Shown: one piece after another, positions 8,215 through 18,100 of the stretch | Layout: the number at the start of each line of letters is the position of its first letter | How positions within the stretch are numbered: the stretch's first letter is position 1 | Assembly (NCBI RefSeq): GCF_001428105.1 | Contig: NZ_LMSJ01000021.1 | Coordinates: 287-64,286 of the forward strand | Length of the DNA stretch: 64,000 nt | Direction: 5' to 3' | Origin: Paenibacillus sp. Soil766 | Lineage (GTDB): Bacteria; Bacillota; Bacilli; Paenibacillales; NBRC-103111 | Translations under genes and position numbers: made by a program | Notes under the pieces: generated by a model | Seen by the model: only the letters and a program-made list of their open reading frames with translations | Databases searched by the model: none | Told to the model about the DNA's origin: nothing

Positions 8215-8299
8215 ATTATTCTTTGACAGCAATTGAAGTTGGAGTGACAATACTCATTAAATGTGCATTCAGCGATGCAATTGAAAGTAGGTATGATCT

Positions 8300-9202
8300 A
8301 TGGAGCTAAAACAACTACAATATTTTATGGCGATTTGTGACGAGCTTCACTTCACGAGAGCAGCCGAAAAAATGGGTGTCAGCGCACCCAACATCAGCCA
8401 GCAAATAAGGAGATTGGAAGAAGAAATAGGAGTTCTACTGTTCGATCGTGTGGGAAAAAGAATTGTCCTTACAGAAGCTGGCTCGATTCTTCATGAACAT
8501 GGTGCTGCCGTGTTTACGCATCTACAGCAAGCGAGCGAAGCCATTGCAGACCTGAGGCAAATGCAAGGCGGATCGCTATCCATTGGCGTCTTGCCCGGTG
8601 ACGCGGACCTCATGTTTAATGCCTTGCTCCTGAACTTCCATCAGACCTACCCTACCATCTCGTTGTCACTTCTGGAAACCATGAAAGTAACAGAACAAGT
8701 TCTAGACCGAAGCATTGATGTTGGCGTAACCATTGGTCCTGTTATTGATGAACGTCTCACGTCAATCCCCCTATTTCACGAGGAGTTTGCTTTGGCGGTA
8801 AGTAGCAATGATCCCCTTACCACCGAGAGCTTCATCCCCTTGAACAGACTGCATTCCTTGAAAATGGTCATGTTCCCACCAGACCATCAGTGCCGAAAAC
8901 TGATCGACCGCTTTTGCATGGACAACGGGTTTACTCTGCAGCCACATATGGTGACGACAACGTTATCCTCCCTCCTCCAGATGGTACAGAGCGGCGTTGG
9001 TTACTGTGTTCTCCCGCGATTGCTACTGGATAATCTTCACAATAAAGACATCAAAGTCGTGCAACTGAGGAATCCTACTCCTTCTCAAGACATTTGTATG
9101 ATCTACCGCAGTGACAGATATGTCGGATACGCCATGCGAACGTTCATCAAGACTTTGAGAACCTATATCGAGACAGCTATCAATCATGCTAAGTCTTCAT
9201 AA
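8300..9202 (+). CDS. LysR-family transcriptional regulator
   Basis: A 300-residue LTTR. The winged helix-turn-helix is at residues 1-60 (MELKQLQYFMAI, then FTRAAEKMGVSAPNISQQI), followed by the linker helix and a two-lobed LysR substrate domain (about 90-295, starting GSLSIGVLPG). It resembles the CynR/GltC class, but the effector cannot be read. It is divergent from the DinB/NTF2 operon with operator-like repeats in between. Confidence 0.9.
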   Translation: MELKQLQYFMAICDELHFTRAAEKMGVSAPNISQQIRRLEEEIGVLLFDRVGKRIVLTEAGSILHEHGAAVFTHLQQASEAIADLRQMQGGSLSIGVLPGDADLMFNALLLNFHQTYPTISLSLLETMKVTEQVLDRSIDVGVTIGPVIDERLTSIPLFHEEFALAVSSNDPLTTESFIPLNRLHSLKMVMFPPDHQCRKLIDRFCMDNGFTLQPHMVTTTLSSLLQMVQSGVGYCVLPRLLLDNLHNKDIKVVQLRNPTPSQDICMIYRSDRYVGYAMRTFIKTLRTYIETAINHAKSS

Positions 9203-9240
9203 ATAGATGAACTACGTAAACCTCCTATTATATGAGAAAA

Positions 9241-9260
9241 CGGCAGCCAAACGGCTGTCG
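9241..9260 (-). terminator. Terminator hairpin between convergent genes
   Basis: CGGCAGCC (9241-9248) pairs with GGCTGTCG (9253-9260), one G-U pair. On the minus strand it is followed by TTTTC, so it suits the PEP mutase-like gene that ends at 9339; on the plus strand the T-run is poor. Confidence 0.5.
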
Positions 9261-9338
9261 TCATGTAATCATTAAACTATCATTTTTCAAATACGAAATC
9301 GCTTTATCTGCGTCATTTACAGTAATCACTATTTCTTT

Positions 9339-10106
9339 TTATTCGAATAAGATCGAAGTATCACGAGAATCAAGCATCTCTACCGCACATCGCTCCATTA
9401 ACATAGATATTTTACGGTATAACGCTGCACCTAAGCTTAGCCGTCTAACTCCCAGTTCCCTCAACATGACACAATCAGTAAGGCCAGGTAGAGCCATTAC
9501 ATTGAGTGGTGCAGTCGTGCAGGATGCGATAGTCTTGATTTGTTCCTCATGTTTTAAACCGGGTACGAAGATACCAGATGCACCACTTTCTACATATTCT
9601 TTCATCCGAGTCATAGTTTCGTTGAGCGGATCTTGATTCAGAAGATAAGCGTCGATCCTTGCGTTTATATAAAAATTGCCGAACCCTCTTTTGTCTAAGG
9701 CATCTCTTATTTTGACAAGAAGATGGCATTGATCTGCGAGTTGCTTCAGCCCCTTTTCACCTTTCATCGAATCTTCGATGTTGATTCCAGAAACCCCTAG
9801 ATTTGCTACCTTTAATACATTGCTTACAATACTATCATCGTTATGCCCATAGCCCGACTCTATATCCGCTGTGACAGGAATCTGTACATGATTAACAATT
9901 CGTTGAATAACGGAAAGTTGCAGTTCATAATCGATCGTTTCCCCGTCCGTATACCCCAAACTGGCGGCTATCCCCCAGCTCGTAGTACCAATTGCTTTGA
10001 AGCCAGCCTTTTCGAGAATACGTGCCGAAGGCAAATCCCATGCGTTTCCAAGCACCAACAATTCGTCCGATTCATGCAGCTTTTGAAACAGTTCAATTTT
10101 GCTCAT
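9339..10106 (-). CDS. Isocitrate lyase/PEP mutase-family enzyme
   Basis: A 255-residue TIM-barrel enzyme of the isocitrate lyase/phosphoenolpyruvate mutase superfamily, which makes or breaks C-C or P-C bonds next to a carboxylate using Mg2+. The metal-site motifs are visible: TADIESGYG (about 79-87) and INIEDS (about 108-113), followed by INARIDAY. The start at 10106 has GGGAGGA 7-8 nt upstream; the frame is open further to 10142 without such a site. The catalytic loop Cys of true isocitrate lyases is not evident, so it is more likely of the oxaloacetate hydrolase/carboxy-PEP mutase-like group. Confidence 0.82.
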   Translation of the reverse strand: MSKIELFQKLHESDELLVLGNAWDLPSARILEKAGFKAIGTTSWGIAASLGYTDGETIDYELQLSVIQRIVNHVQIPVTADIESGYGHNDDSIVSNVLKVANLGVSGINIEDSMKGEKGLKQLADQCHLLVKIRDALDKRGFGNFYINARIDAYLLNQDPLNETMTRMKEYVESGASGIFVPGLKHEEQIKTIASCTTAPLNVMALPGLTDCVMLRELGVRRLSLGAALYRKISMLMERCAVEMLDSRDTSILFE

Positions 10107-10251
10107 ATTCTTTTCCTCCCCTATGTACAGCATTAAGGACAATTAATACTTTTGAGAATAATACCACATTTTGGAACTTTCCATCGATTAACATATTTTG
10201 GTTGCTACTGTTCAGGATCAAAAATATAATGAGCTTAAGGAGAGTGATTTT

Positions 10252-10683
10252 TTGCCAACGATTCGAAAAGAAATAATAATCGATGCCTCACTTGATCAAG
10301 TGTGGGATGCTGTCAGAGATGTAAGTGCGGTTCATAATCGGCTGGTCCCGGGCTATATTGAGAATACGCTTATGAATGGGCACGAAAGAACCCTTATTCT
10401 GCCCCAAGGCGGATTTGTTCGTGAGTTTATCGTGTCCATTGATGAAGAGGAGCGTCGAATGGCATACGCGGTAAAAGAAGGACGAATGCCACTTCTTCAT
10501 CATCATGCTTCCTTCCAGGTAATTCCTAATGATGAAAATGGTAGTAAGCTTGTTTGGATAACCGATTTCCTTCCCGAACAATTGACAAAAATAATTCAAG
10601 CACATATAGATCGTGGAGCAGAGGTTATGAAAGATACAATTGAGGCTGAAGCACAGAGAAACGATTTCAATACAGCTCATTAA
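10252..10683 (+). CDS. SRPBCC-family protein (TTG start)
   Basis: A 143-residue SRPBCC protein: TIRKEIIIDASLDQVWDAV at the start, central strands FVREFIVSIDEEERRMAYAV and a long C-terminal helix (IIQAHIDRGAEVMKDTIEAE). The frame is open upstream to 10198, but the only good ribosome site, AAGGAG at 10237-10242, lies 9 nt before a TTG at 10252, so translation most likely starts there. It is divergent from the PEP mutase-like gene. It probably binds a small hydrophobic ligand; its role is unknown. Confidence 0.78.
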   Translation: MPTIRKEIIIDASLDQVWDAVRDVSAVHNRLVPGYIENTLMNGHERTLILPQGGFVREFIVSIDEEERRMAYAVKEGRMPLLHHHASFQVIPNDENGSKLVWITDFLPEQLTKIIQAHIDRGAEVMKDTIEAEAQRNDFNTAH

Positions 10684-10742
10684 AGTGTTAAGGCATCAGA
10701 TCCTTATATGATCGGATGCCTTGAACTTTGAAGCAAATGAAT

Positions 10743-10769
10743 AAAGCAGGCGCAATACGCCTGCTTTTT
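10743..10769. terminator. Strong bidirectional terminator
   Basis: AAAGCAGGCG (10743-10752) pairs perfectly with CGCCTGCTTT (10758-10767) across a 5-nt loop, with T-runs on both strands. It separates two convergent genes (SRPBCC and the SH3/stalk protein). A second, longer-looped hairpin (AAGGCATC 10690-10697 / GATGCCTT 10715-10722) lies just upstream. Confidence 0.8.
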
Positions 10770-10786
10770 GTGTCTCTCAATCCTAC

Positions 10787-12796
10787 TTATTGTGGCACTT
10801 CCACAGAGAAGCCCTGCTTCCAGACGATCCGCTCACCAACTCGGAGTACTGCGTTCAGTCGGTGCAAGCCAGGGGTCAAGGTTCGAGATGCATAAAGCCG
10901 GTACCAAACCGTAGCGACATGTTCTTCGGAGCCAACTCTCTCTTGAAATGCGTCAAGGCTACTGGTAGACGCCTCTCCTTCCTCTTCAATAGATATCATC
11001 GCCGGCATCCGTAAATTGCCTTTTTGCATGCTCCATTGCTCGTAAAGCCACGCTTGTAATTCGAATTTCCTGTCCGTTCCGACCTTAGTCGGAAAATCGC
11101 TGATCTCCACTATATAGTCTTTTTCAATTAACGAGAAATAGTCGGGATTTCTCCAACTTTCTTGTGACAATCCGAACAGGCTGATCATATCGTGTAGCTT
11201 CAAGTACCACTCACCTACGGAATAAATGGGCGGTTGCAATAACTGTACGGTTCTCTCGTGGACATTGTGCCAGTAAATCTGAGCTTCACGCTGCCCAGCC
11301 TGAAGCTCAAACTTGTAGTCTCCCTTAGTAAGGAGAATAGTATGATTGTTCTCATCTTGCTTCGTCTGGTAACGAAACACACTCGCAAGCTGTACCAAAG
11401 AAAGGAAATCAGTACCATCATCTGATCGGTAACCTATTTTTTGCTGCCCAAATAGTGTCAGATCGTGACCTTGAGGGATGATTGTAGCAAAGCCGAGATT
11501 CCGTTCATTAAATGCAATTTGAAGCATTACTTTTGGATCCTGAATCCTATCATTAAACAAAATTCTAACCCAGACATTACCTTCTGCCGTTTGGATTTTC
11601 ACCCATTTATCTCCGGACGGTTCATCCCAATATGCAAGAGCGGTTACTGTTTGAGCTGGTAAGTTGGGCATATGCACATCAAAATTCACTCCGGGATAGC
11701 GGAAAGGCACTTTTTCTCCCATCAGTCTGATCTTCCATAGCACAGGAATGGCGTCCTCCGGTTCCGCTCTGCGTTTATTCACCCAACCGGTCGTTCCTTG
11801 CGATGTACGGACATGATACCAAGTCCCGTTGAACGTCTCCTGTATGGTTTCAAATGCCGTAACGGTGACGTCTTTTAGTACGGCCAGCTCTTTGTTATTT
11901 GTCGACCATACATCGGAAAAGAGTGGCGTTTCCACCTTCAGAACTAACGTTTCATTCGTATCCGTAATAATTGTTCCTACACCTCGCACCCACTTGTCAC
12001 CATCTGCCGATCTCACAAGATAGCTACGATCATAGACCGTCGTTAATTCAGCAATGACTTCGTAAACACCATTTGTTAGTCTACCATCGGCAAGCTCATT
12101 AGTGCCAGTGTGGTCATTATCTTGAAGCGCCGTACCGACCTCATAGTAGTAAGGCTCATTGTTGTAGTGTGCACGCTGAGATATCGGTCGAACTGTCCCG
12201 ATTCTATTAATCGGAATGTGAACCCACAAATCGCCAAGCCATGTAGTGTGAATTTGAACCCATGCTTTACCGATCTGGCTATCGCCAACAAACCATTTAT
12301 CTTCTATATTAACTATTTGCACTTCCTGAGGAGACAAAGAAGCAATTGACTCTACTTGGTCATTTTGGTTCTGGTAAAGTGGGGTCTCCCCCGTCAAATA
12401 AATCGTCTCCGGTTTTGTAATAGCGATGTCCCACATATAAGGACGTACCCAGCGTGGTCCATACATCGTGTCTATTTGCCACTGGACTGCGCTACTAACC
12501 GACCAAGAAGCCTCACCCTTTAGCACACGTACTTTCTGTGGAGCAAAGACACCTTCAGCTTCCTCTGGGGAATCATCAGGGTTTGCATAATAGGGTGTGT
12601 CTTTTAGAAATTCGATCGATTCGGGAATTCGGAGACCTTCAGGAGTTTGCAACCCCGAGTATACAGTCCAATTTGCCATATTGACTAACGAAATCTCGGT
12701 CGCCTTTGCTGATAGCGGCAATGTTACAACCCACATCGCTGCAGCTAATGTAACTGTAGTTAATAAGTAGTTGGGAAGCTTTCTCTTATACTTCAT
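10787..12796 (-). CDS. Secreted multi-SH3 and stalk-domain protein
   Basis: About 669 residues with a signal peptide (hydrophobic core ending LPLSAKATE) and no lipobox. The first two thirds hold about five SH3b-like units, recognisable by repeated W-V-K/R and GxxWV ends (for example GPRWVRPY, GDLWVHI, GDKWVRG, TTGWVNKR, GNVWVRI). A copper-amine-oxidase N-terminal-like stalk domain follows (about 455-545, LVQLASVFRY ... WYLKLHDMISLFG). The ATG at 12796 lies 10 nt after AAGGA; the GTG at 12805 is too close. Such proteins sit in or on the cell wall of Paenibacillus-type cells; the ligand is unknown. Confidence 0.72.
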   Translation of the reverse strand: MKYKRKLPNYLLTTVTLAAAMWVVTLPLSAKATEISLVNMANWTVYSGLQTPEGLRIPESIEFLKDTPYYANPDDSPEEAEGVFAPQKVRVLKGEASWSVSSAVQWQIDTMYGPRWVRPYMWDIAITKPETIYLTGETPLYQNQNDQVESIASLSPQEVQIVNIEDKWFVGDSQIGKAWVQIHTTWLGDLWVHIPINRIGTVRPISQRAHYNNEPYYYEVGTALQDNDHTGTNELADGRLTNGVYEVIAELTTVYDRSYLVRSADGDKWVRGVGTIITDTNETLVLKVETPLFSDVWSTNNKELAVLKDVTVTAFETIQETFNGTWYHVRTSQGTTGWVNKRRAEPEDAIPVLWKIRLMGEKVPFRYPGVNFDVHMPNLPAQTVTALAYWDEPSGDKWVKIQTAEGNVWVRILFNDRIQDPKVMLQIAFNERNLGFATIIPQGHDLTLFGQQKIGYRSDDGTDFLSLVQLASVFRYQTKQDENNHTILLTKGDYKFELQAGQREAQIYWHNVHERTVQLLQPPIYSVGEWYLKLHDMISLFGLSQESWRNPDYFSLIEKDYIVEISDFPTKVGTDRKFELQAWLYEQWSMQKGNLRMPAMISIEEEGEASTSSLDAFQERVGSEEHVATVWYRLYASRTLTPGLHRLNAVLRVGERIVWKQGFSVEVPQ

Positions 12797-12991
12797 ATCA
12801 GACACATCCTTAGAGATAAATGAAGCAACGCACCTACTATATACTTAAAATTATGGAAAATGTTTCTTTCCACGCGAAACAGGTTGCCGCTACTAGTTTT
12901 TGCGGCAGCCTCAACGAAAAAGCAGCGGCTCTTTCGGACAGCTGTATTCGTACGTGTTGTTTTATGAGCTAACGTTCCCAGTAAGGTTAAT

Positions 12992-13375
12992 CTATTTCTG
13001 ATTATTTTTAAACAAATACCGAATCCCTTTTCCCGCCATTATTTCATCCGCATATCGAGGAATTACATGTAAATGTGAATGAAAAACATGTTGCCCCCCC
13101 ACATGACCACAATTCCATCCCACATTAAAACCATCTGGTTTATAATTCTGATCCAAATACAACTTAACTTCGTGTAATAATTGATATGTTGCATTCCATT
13201 CATCTTGAGTTAAGTCAAAAACAGTTTCCCTATGTGCTTTCGGGACAATAATTCCAGCCCCTTTAATCTCTTGCTCTTTAAGCAAAGTATAGATGCAGTT
13301 GTCATTGCTTATTATGACTTCATGACTTTCATCATTGGAAATATTGCAATAAGGACAGTTAACCAAACGCCACAC
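12992..13375 (-). CDS. HIT-family (histidine triad) protein
   Basis: A 127-residue histidine triad protein, predicted to hydrolyse or transfer nucleotides from substrates such as nucleotide-phosphoramidates or dinucleotide polyphosphates. The active-site triad is in HVFHSHLHVIPR (His99, His101, His103) with another His at 96; an N-terminal CPYC (7-10) may bind zinc. The exact start is uncertain: the frame opens with GTG at 13375, and a TTG three codons later has a GGGGTG element at a more usual distance. It is a single gene. Confidence 0.85.
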   Translation of the reverse strand: MWRLVNCPYCNISNDESHEVIISNDNCIYTLLKEQEIKGAGIIVPKAHRETVFDLTQDEWNATYQLLHEVKLYLDQNYKPDGFNVGWNCGHVGGQHVFHSHLHVIPRYADEIMAGKGIRYLFKNNQK

Positions 13376-13453
13376 CCCACAGATTAGAATACTGATTCAG
13401 GATAATAATTCAGAAGATCTAGCTTGAAATCGTATGACTTTATGAGCCACGTA

Positions 13454-13882
13454 TTATTTGTAGTCTGTGATTTCAAAATCTACTTTTGCATATTTAGAGA
13501 AATCCCCGACTTCGCCAGCCGAAACATACTTAATTTCGCCCGTGCTTATGGTCTGCTTTTGAACCGAGCTGCTTGGTTTGGAAGTGCCTAATGCCGTCCC
13601 AATTAGCTTATTGTTCGCGTCATAAAAATGCAATTCAAACGCAATTTCATGTTCGGTTATCGAATCCTTGTCATGATCTAAAGCTAATAATCCTCGAATG
13701 CCCGTATATCCACCATCTAAGTATAAGTCGAGCAAACCAAAGTGAATATTGGAATATTTATTATCGTTAAGAATGGGAACATTTGAAGGGAAATGATTAA
13801 TTATAATGTCCTTGTATGTACCTTGATCTGTGTAGTCTATAAATGGTATCAGGTATCGTAGACTCGTTGAAAGTACTCTATT
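13454..13882 (-). pseudogene. Hypothetical protein, N-terminally truncated
   Basis: The frame is protein-like from a stop near 13885 to its end at 13454 (about 142 codons) but has no ATG or GTG in its first 49 codons; the earliest usual start is a TTG at 13735, in the middle of what looks like continuous coding sequence (IPFIDYTDQGTYKD, then IHFGLLDLYLDGGYTG, later ELHFYDANNKLIGTALG). The pattern is mostly beta strands. I read it as the C-terminal remnant of a larger secreted or regulatory protein, or a gene with an unusual start. Family not recognised. Confidence 0.5.
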
Positions 13883-13923
13883 CTATACTAGCATATTTTG
13901 TAAGTATTCTGCCTGTTAGCTGA

Positions 13924-13957
13924 GAAGGCTACCGATCTATTGCTGTCGGCAGCCTTC
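13924..13957. terminator. Hairpin, near copy of the 7194-7229 terminator
   Basis: GAAGGCT-A-CCGA pairs with TCGG-C-AGCCTTC. The surrounding 60 bases match the region at 7190-7250 closely, including a TAQ-stop on the minus strand at the same offset as the NTF2-like gene stop. The T-run is poor, so activity is uncertain. Confidence 0.4.
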
Positions 13958-14050
13958 ACCTGATGCTTATTGAGCAGTCATTCGTATACAAAAACCATAA
14001 ATGGGAAGTTTAACTATGACATCTTATTTCCTAAAATTGGGGGGATTGTA

Positions 14051-14545
14051 GTGGTCACTTTGAATTTTATTACGTTATTAATAAGCATCGGAGTTCTATA
14101 TTCATTACGTTGGATGCAGAACATATTCCTATCAATTGAAAAAATAACGTACTACATGGTCATTGTAGTTGCCATCGAACAGATCCATTCAGCGATTCTT
14201 GATAATTATAAGTTGCTTGAGTTTTCGGAAGCTCTTTCCGCTTTTTTCTTTTATAAAATGAATCAGTTAATTATATTTCCGATCGCAACGATGTGGCTTC
14301 TTTTTTCGTTTTTCCACAGTAAACCACGGTTGCTTCTCAAAATGCTAATCTTAGGCATATGGTTTGCATGTTTGATCGAATCGTATATGTTATTTGAAAT
14401 ACTAGGTATAGTGAAATTTACGGGCTGGAATTTCGGGTATGCCATCGTTGTATGGTATATCGTCTTGGTTGAATCCTTATGCTTCAGCCTATTGTTCAGA
14501 AAAATGCTTGGGAAGTGTGATCACCATGATATTGTATCCCCCTGA
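14051..14545 (+). CDS. Integral membrane protein, CBO0543-like (first of pair)
   Basis: About 164 residues with at least four hydrophobic helices (FITLLISIGVLY, MVIVVAIEQI, FPIATMWLLFSFF, MLILGIWFACLI, VVWYIVLVESL). The frame is open from a TTG at 13970, but GGGGGG at 14039-14044 lies 6 nt before a GTG at 14051, which is preferred; the segment before it is hydrophilic and AT-rich. The gene overlaps the next by 20 nt. No transporter or enzyme motif is seen; the partner belongs to the CBO0543 family of unknown function. Confidence 0.65.
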   Translation: MVTLNFITLLISIGVLYSLRWMQNIFLSIEKITYYMVIVVAIEQIHSAILDNYKLLEFSEALSAFFFYKMNQLIIFPIATMWLLFSFFHSKPRLLLKMLILGIWFACLIESYMLFEILGIVKFTGWNFGYAIVVWYIVLVESLCFSLLFRKMLGKCDHHDIVSP

Positions 14546-15026
14546 ACGATTTGACATCAATGAGTGGTTTTCTCTACTTTCATTGGTTGTTTTATTAACC
14601 GTAGCCATATTGCTTCCAAAACGTTTTTCTTTACTATCGATTGTAGTCTATACGGTATTTACTGTATTTATTTCGCAGACAGTTGATTCGCTAATTGCTG
14701 TTAAACCATTTGATTTGTATGACGTAAACGATAGTTCTAAATACGAGGTAATGGATATTGTCATTTATTATTTTAATTACCCTCCTTTCACGTACATATT
14801 TTTATGGTTGTATGATAAGTGGAAGCTTAGAGGAATTTATCGCAATTTATATGTAATCGGGTTCTCATTCCTATCTGTTTTTTTTGAGTGGTTAGCTCAA
14901 CTTTGTCACGTATTTACATATAAAGGTTGGAAACTATGGTATTCCCCCTTTGTCTATATCGTAATTTTTATTTTATATATTTTTGTATTTCATCTAACAG
15001 AACATTTACTAAAATCAAAGAAGTGA
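14526..15026 (+). CDS. CBO0543-family membrane protein (second of pair)
   Basis: A 166-residue protein with four to five membrane helices and the family-like features YYFNYPPFTYIFLWLYDKW, SFLSVFFEWLAQL and YKGWKLWYS. The start at 14526 (MILYPPERF) has GGGAAG about 10 nt upstream and lies inside the end of the previous gene, so the two are translated from one message and may form one complex. Many spore-formers carry such genes in pairs. Role unknown; sporulation or envelope links are only a guess. Confidence 0.7.
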   Translation: MILYPPERFDINEWFSLLSLVVLLTVAILLPKRFSLLSIVVYTVFTVFISQTVDSLIAVKPFDLYDVNDSSKYEVMDIVIYYFNYPPFTYIFLWLYDKWKLRGIYRNLYVIGFSFLSVFFEWLAQLCHVFTYKGWKLWYSPFVYIVIFILYIFVFHLTEHLLKSKK

Positions 15027-15060
15027 TTGAGTTGTGTCTTCCAACTTTATAGCCAAAGAA

Positions 15061-15102
15061 AAAAAGGCGTGTCAAATTGATTGTCAATTTGCACGCCTTT
15101 TT
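15061..15102. terminator. Long bidirectional terminator
   Basis: AAAAAGGCGTG plus CAAATTGA (15061-15080) pairs with TCAATTTG plus CACGCCTTTTT (15084-15102), 19 paired bases with one bulged T and a 3-nt loop; T-runs on both strands. It separates the convergent CBO0543 pair and the GH43 gene. Confidence 0.9.
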
Positions 15103-15105
15103 GCA

Positions 15106-18100
15106 TTAATTCAATATCATCCGGGCTACCTCTGCCAAGTCTTCAATATCTACTTTCCCGTCACCATTGATGTCTGCTTTTTTGTACTCGCTCCAATTTG
15201 GATCATTGGAAGATTTTCCATATGCGGCAGCTACGATGGCAAGATCCCCGATTGCAACGAGTCCATCGCTGTTGATATCACTAGGGTGAGCTGTATTGAC
15301 CGAATCGATGAAAGCTTGAAGCGCTGTGTTAATCTCTGTTGCTGCTTGATCGATCTGCTCTTGGGATGCATTTGGATTGTTCAGAACCGATTGTGCTTTC
15401 TCGATTGCTGAAAGTAATACTGCCTTGGATCCTAATGGATATTGATTCACTTCTGATCCTTCCACTGAGGCATCAAACTTCGCTTGCGCTGCTCCTATAG
15501 CGGTGCTCAACGCAACTCGATCATTTGCTTGAATATCTACACTTACGAATACTTGGCCGAGTGCACTTTCCTCTCCTAACCCATTCGAGATAATCACATT
15601 AGCTAGACCGATGACAGCTGATTGTGAGGAAGATTTCGCCTTAAAGTGAAGATTCACCAGATCTCCGTTGGCATTAGTGGCATGGTCTGCTCCTATACTT
15701 GCCAGCAGGATGCGCACATGACCAGATGTTTCTTTTTTACCAACGATGGCTAACCCCTGCTTAGCAGATTCTGCATCAACAAACTCTACTTGTGTTGGAT
15801 CATAAGTAACCGTGATATCTTGTGCATAAATACTTTGGGTGACGCTTAAATGGCTGAGTCCGTACATGAGGTCAAAGGATTGCCCAGCTTGCACGCTGCT
15901 TGCCCCTTTTAATGTAGCCATCGGTTCTGTCGATTGCTCGGCGGAGGGCTTAAGCTGTGGAGTAATGGTCGGTCCCCATACTTCCATCGCATCGATACCA
16001 TTGGCTTGCGGTACAAAATGTACCCGATCAATCGCAAGCTTGCGCGGCTCCGTTGTACCAGCTTTATAATGCGTATGGTACACCATGAACAATTCCGTAC
16101 CATCTGGTGAATAAATTAAGGAATGATGTCCCGCTCCAGGCACAATGGTATTAGATTTCATGATCGGATTATACGTATATTTCGTCCAAGGCCCCGTTGG
16201 AGTAGGTGCGGTTGCATAACCTACACCATAGTCCGGGCTTTCGAAATGGTTACCGGAATATGTCAAGTAGTAGGTTCCATTATGTTTGATCATAAACGGC
16301 CCCTCGTTAATACTTGCAACCGGCTTTTTTGGACTGAGCTCCCAATCTTGTGTAGCCCGGAACACGATTTGTAATGTATCTTCCTTCATGCTCATCATAT
16401 CGTCACTTAGTTCGGCCATCCAAATTACATTGCCTTGATTGAACCTGACGAAGTAGATGTACTTTTTGCCGTTATCGTCTGTAAAAATATGCGCATCGAT
16501 TTCTGGTGTGTTCAGATGCATCGGCTGTTTGACATCTTGGACGAACGGCCCCAATGGAGAACTGCTTGTTGCAACAGCTAGCCTTTCATTTACTACATAG
16601 TACATGTAGAACGCCCCGTCCTTTTCCACGACCTCAGGTGCCCAAAAGCCGCCAGTCCCCCAAGAATCAGACTGTTGTAATGCCAATTCATCCTGCTCCG
16701 ACCAATTTACAAGATCCGTTGACGTGTATACCTTGAATCCTTTTGGCTTATTAGGGTCCGGAGAAGTATTCGTCCCATATAAGTAATACTTGCCGTCGTG
16801 CAGCAGTACAAAGGGGTCCGCAATGTTCGGCAACACAGCGTTGGTATACGTTGGCCCCGTTATCGCTTCGTGGTACGAAGATACTTTGATGTTGTCAAAT
16901 CTGGCATCAGCATTCCATGTGCGCAGTCCGATTTTACCAGTAGCCAAGTGCGAAGCGTCCAACAAGTCAAATTTCGGATACCCATTGACGTTGAGCGGAT
17001 TGTCGTTCACATAAACCTGAATGTGCTCTTCATTCGCAACGACCTTAAGGTGGTACCACTCATTTGCAAGGATCGGCAGCTTCTTGGAAGCAAGCTCTTG
17101 CCACTGACCATTCGACATTTGGCCGAGTACGGCTGTTTGTGTGGAAGCATTAATGCCTACATAATAGCCATCTAATTGATTCAAGCCATTTGCAACGTTC
17201 GATGCTCTGAAAATAAGGCCTGCTTCGCTCCCACTCGTAATTTGTACATCGCCTTCAAGTACGAAGTCCGTAAAGCTTAGGCTGTCAAGTACCGCTTTAT
17301 AGCCAGGACCGCTGTTTACCGTATATTGTCCGTTAGAGACAGTCCAATTGCCTTCGTACGTTGACCATCCTTCAACTGTTGATCCGCTAAAGTCGTTCGT
17401 GTACAGGATCTCCGGCGCAGACGTTGAGTTCGGCACACTAATTATAGCCTTCGAGCGGAAAGCACCGTTTGTAGATACCGCTTCAATGACAGTTCTACCT
17501 GGCGACAACGCCGTTACTAATCCGCTGTTGCTGATGGAAGCGATTTCCGGATTACTGGAGCTCCAAGTCACTTCTTCTCCGCTTTCTCCCAAGTTGTGAA
17601 GCTGGGCTGTTTTCCCTGATTCAAGTGTCAACTTCTTCTGATCAAGATCAACGCCGCCCTGCAGGTCCGTTACCTTCATATTGTCATAAGTCGCATTCGT
17701 CCAAAAGGACCTGACCCCAATAGATCCTTGCGTAAAAGTGGAATCTACTGCACTGAGCACAAGAGTGCCATCGATGTAAATATCAATATGGCTTCCTTTG
17801 GTTTCTACCTTCATCCGGTAGACTTTATTTTGTTGAACGGTAAAAGGGATGGACGCAAGTTCCTTCCAATTGTTATTCATTTTTCCCAGTTGAACGAGAT
17901 TATTCACTGTAATACCAGCGTAATAGCCTTGCAAATTATCTGCCCCGACGCTTGGGTTGTTGACCCTGAAAATAAGTCCGGCATTATCCGAATTAACCCC
18001 ATCCTTGATGGAAATATCGGCTTCATATACAAAGTTGCTGAAGTTTGTTCCGTTTGCAACAGCTTTGAATCCTGCCCCCTTATTTGTATGGAAGGCTCCA

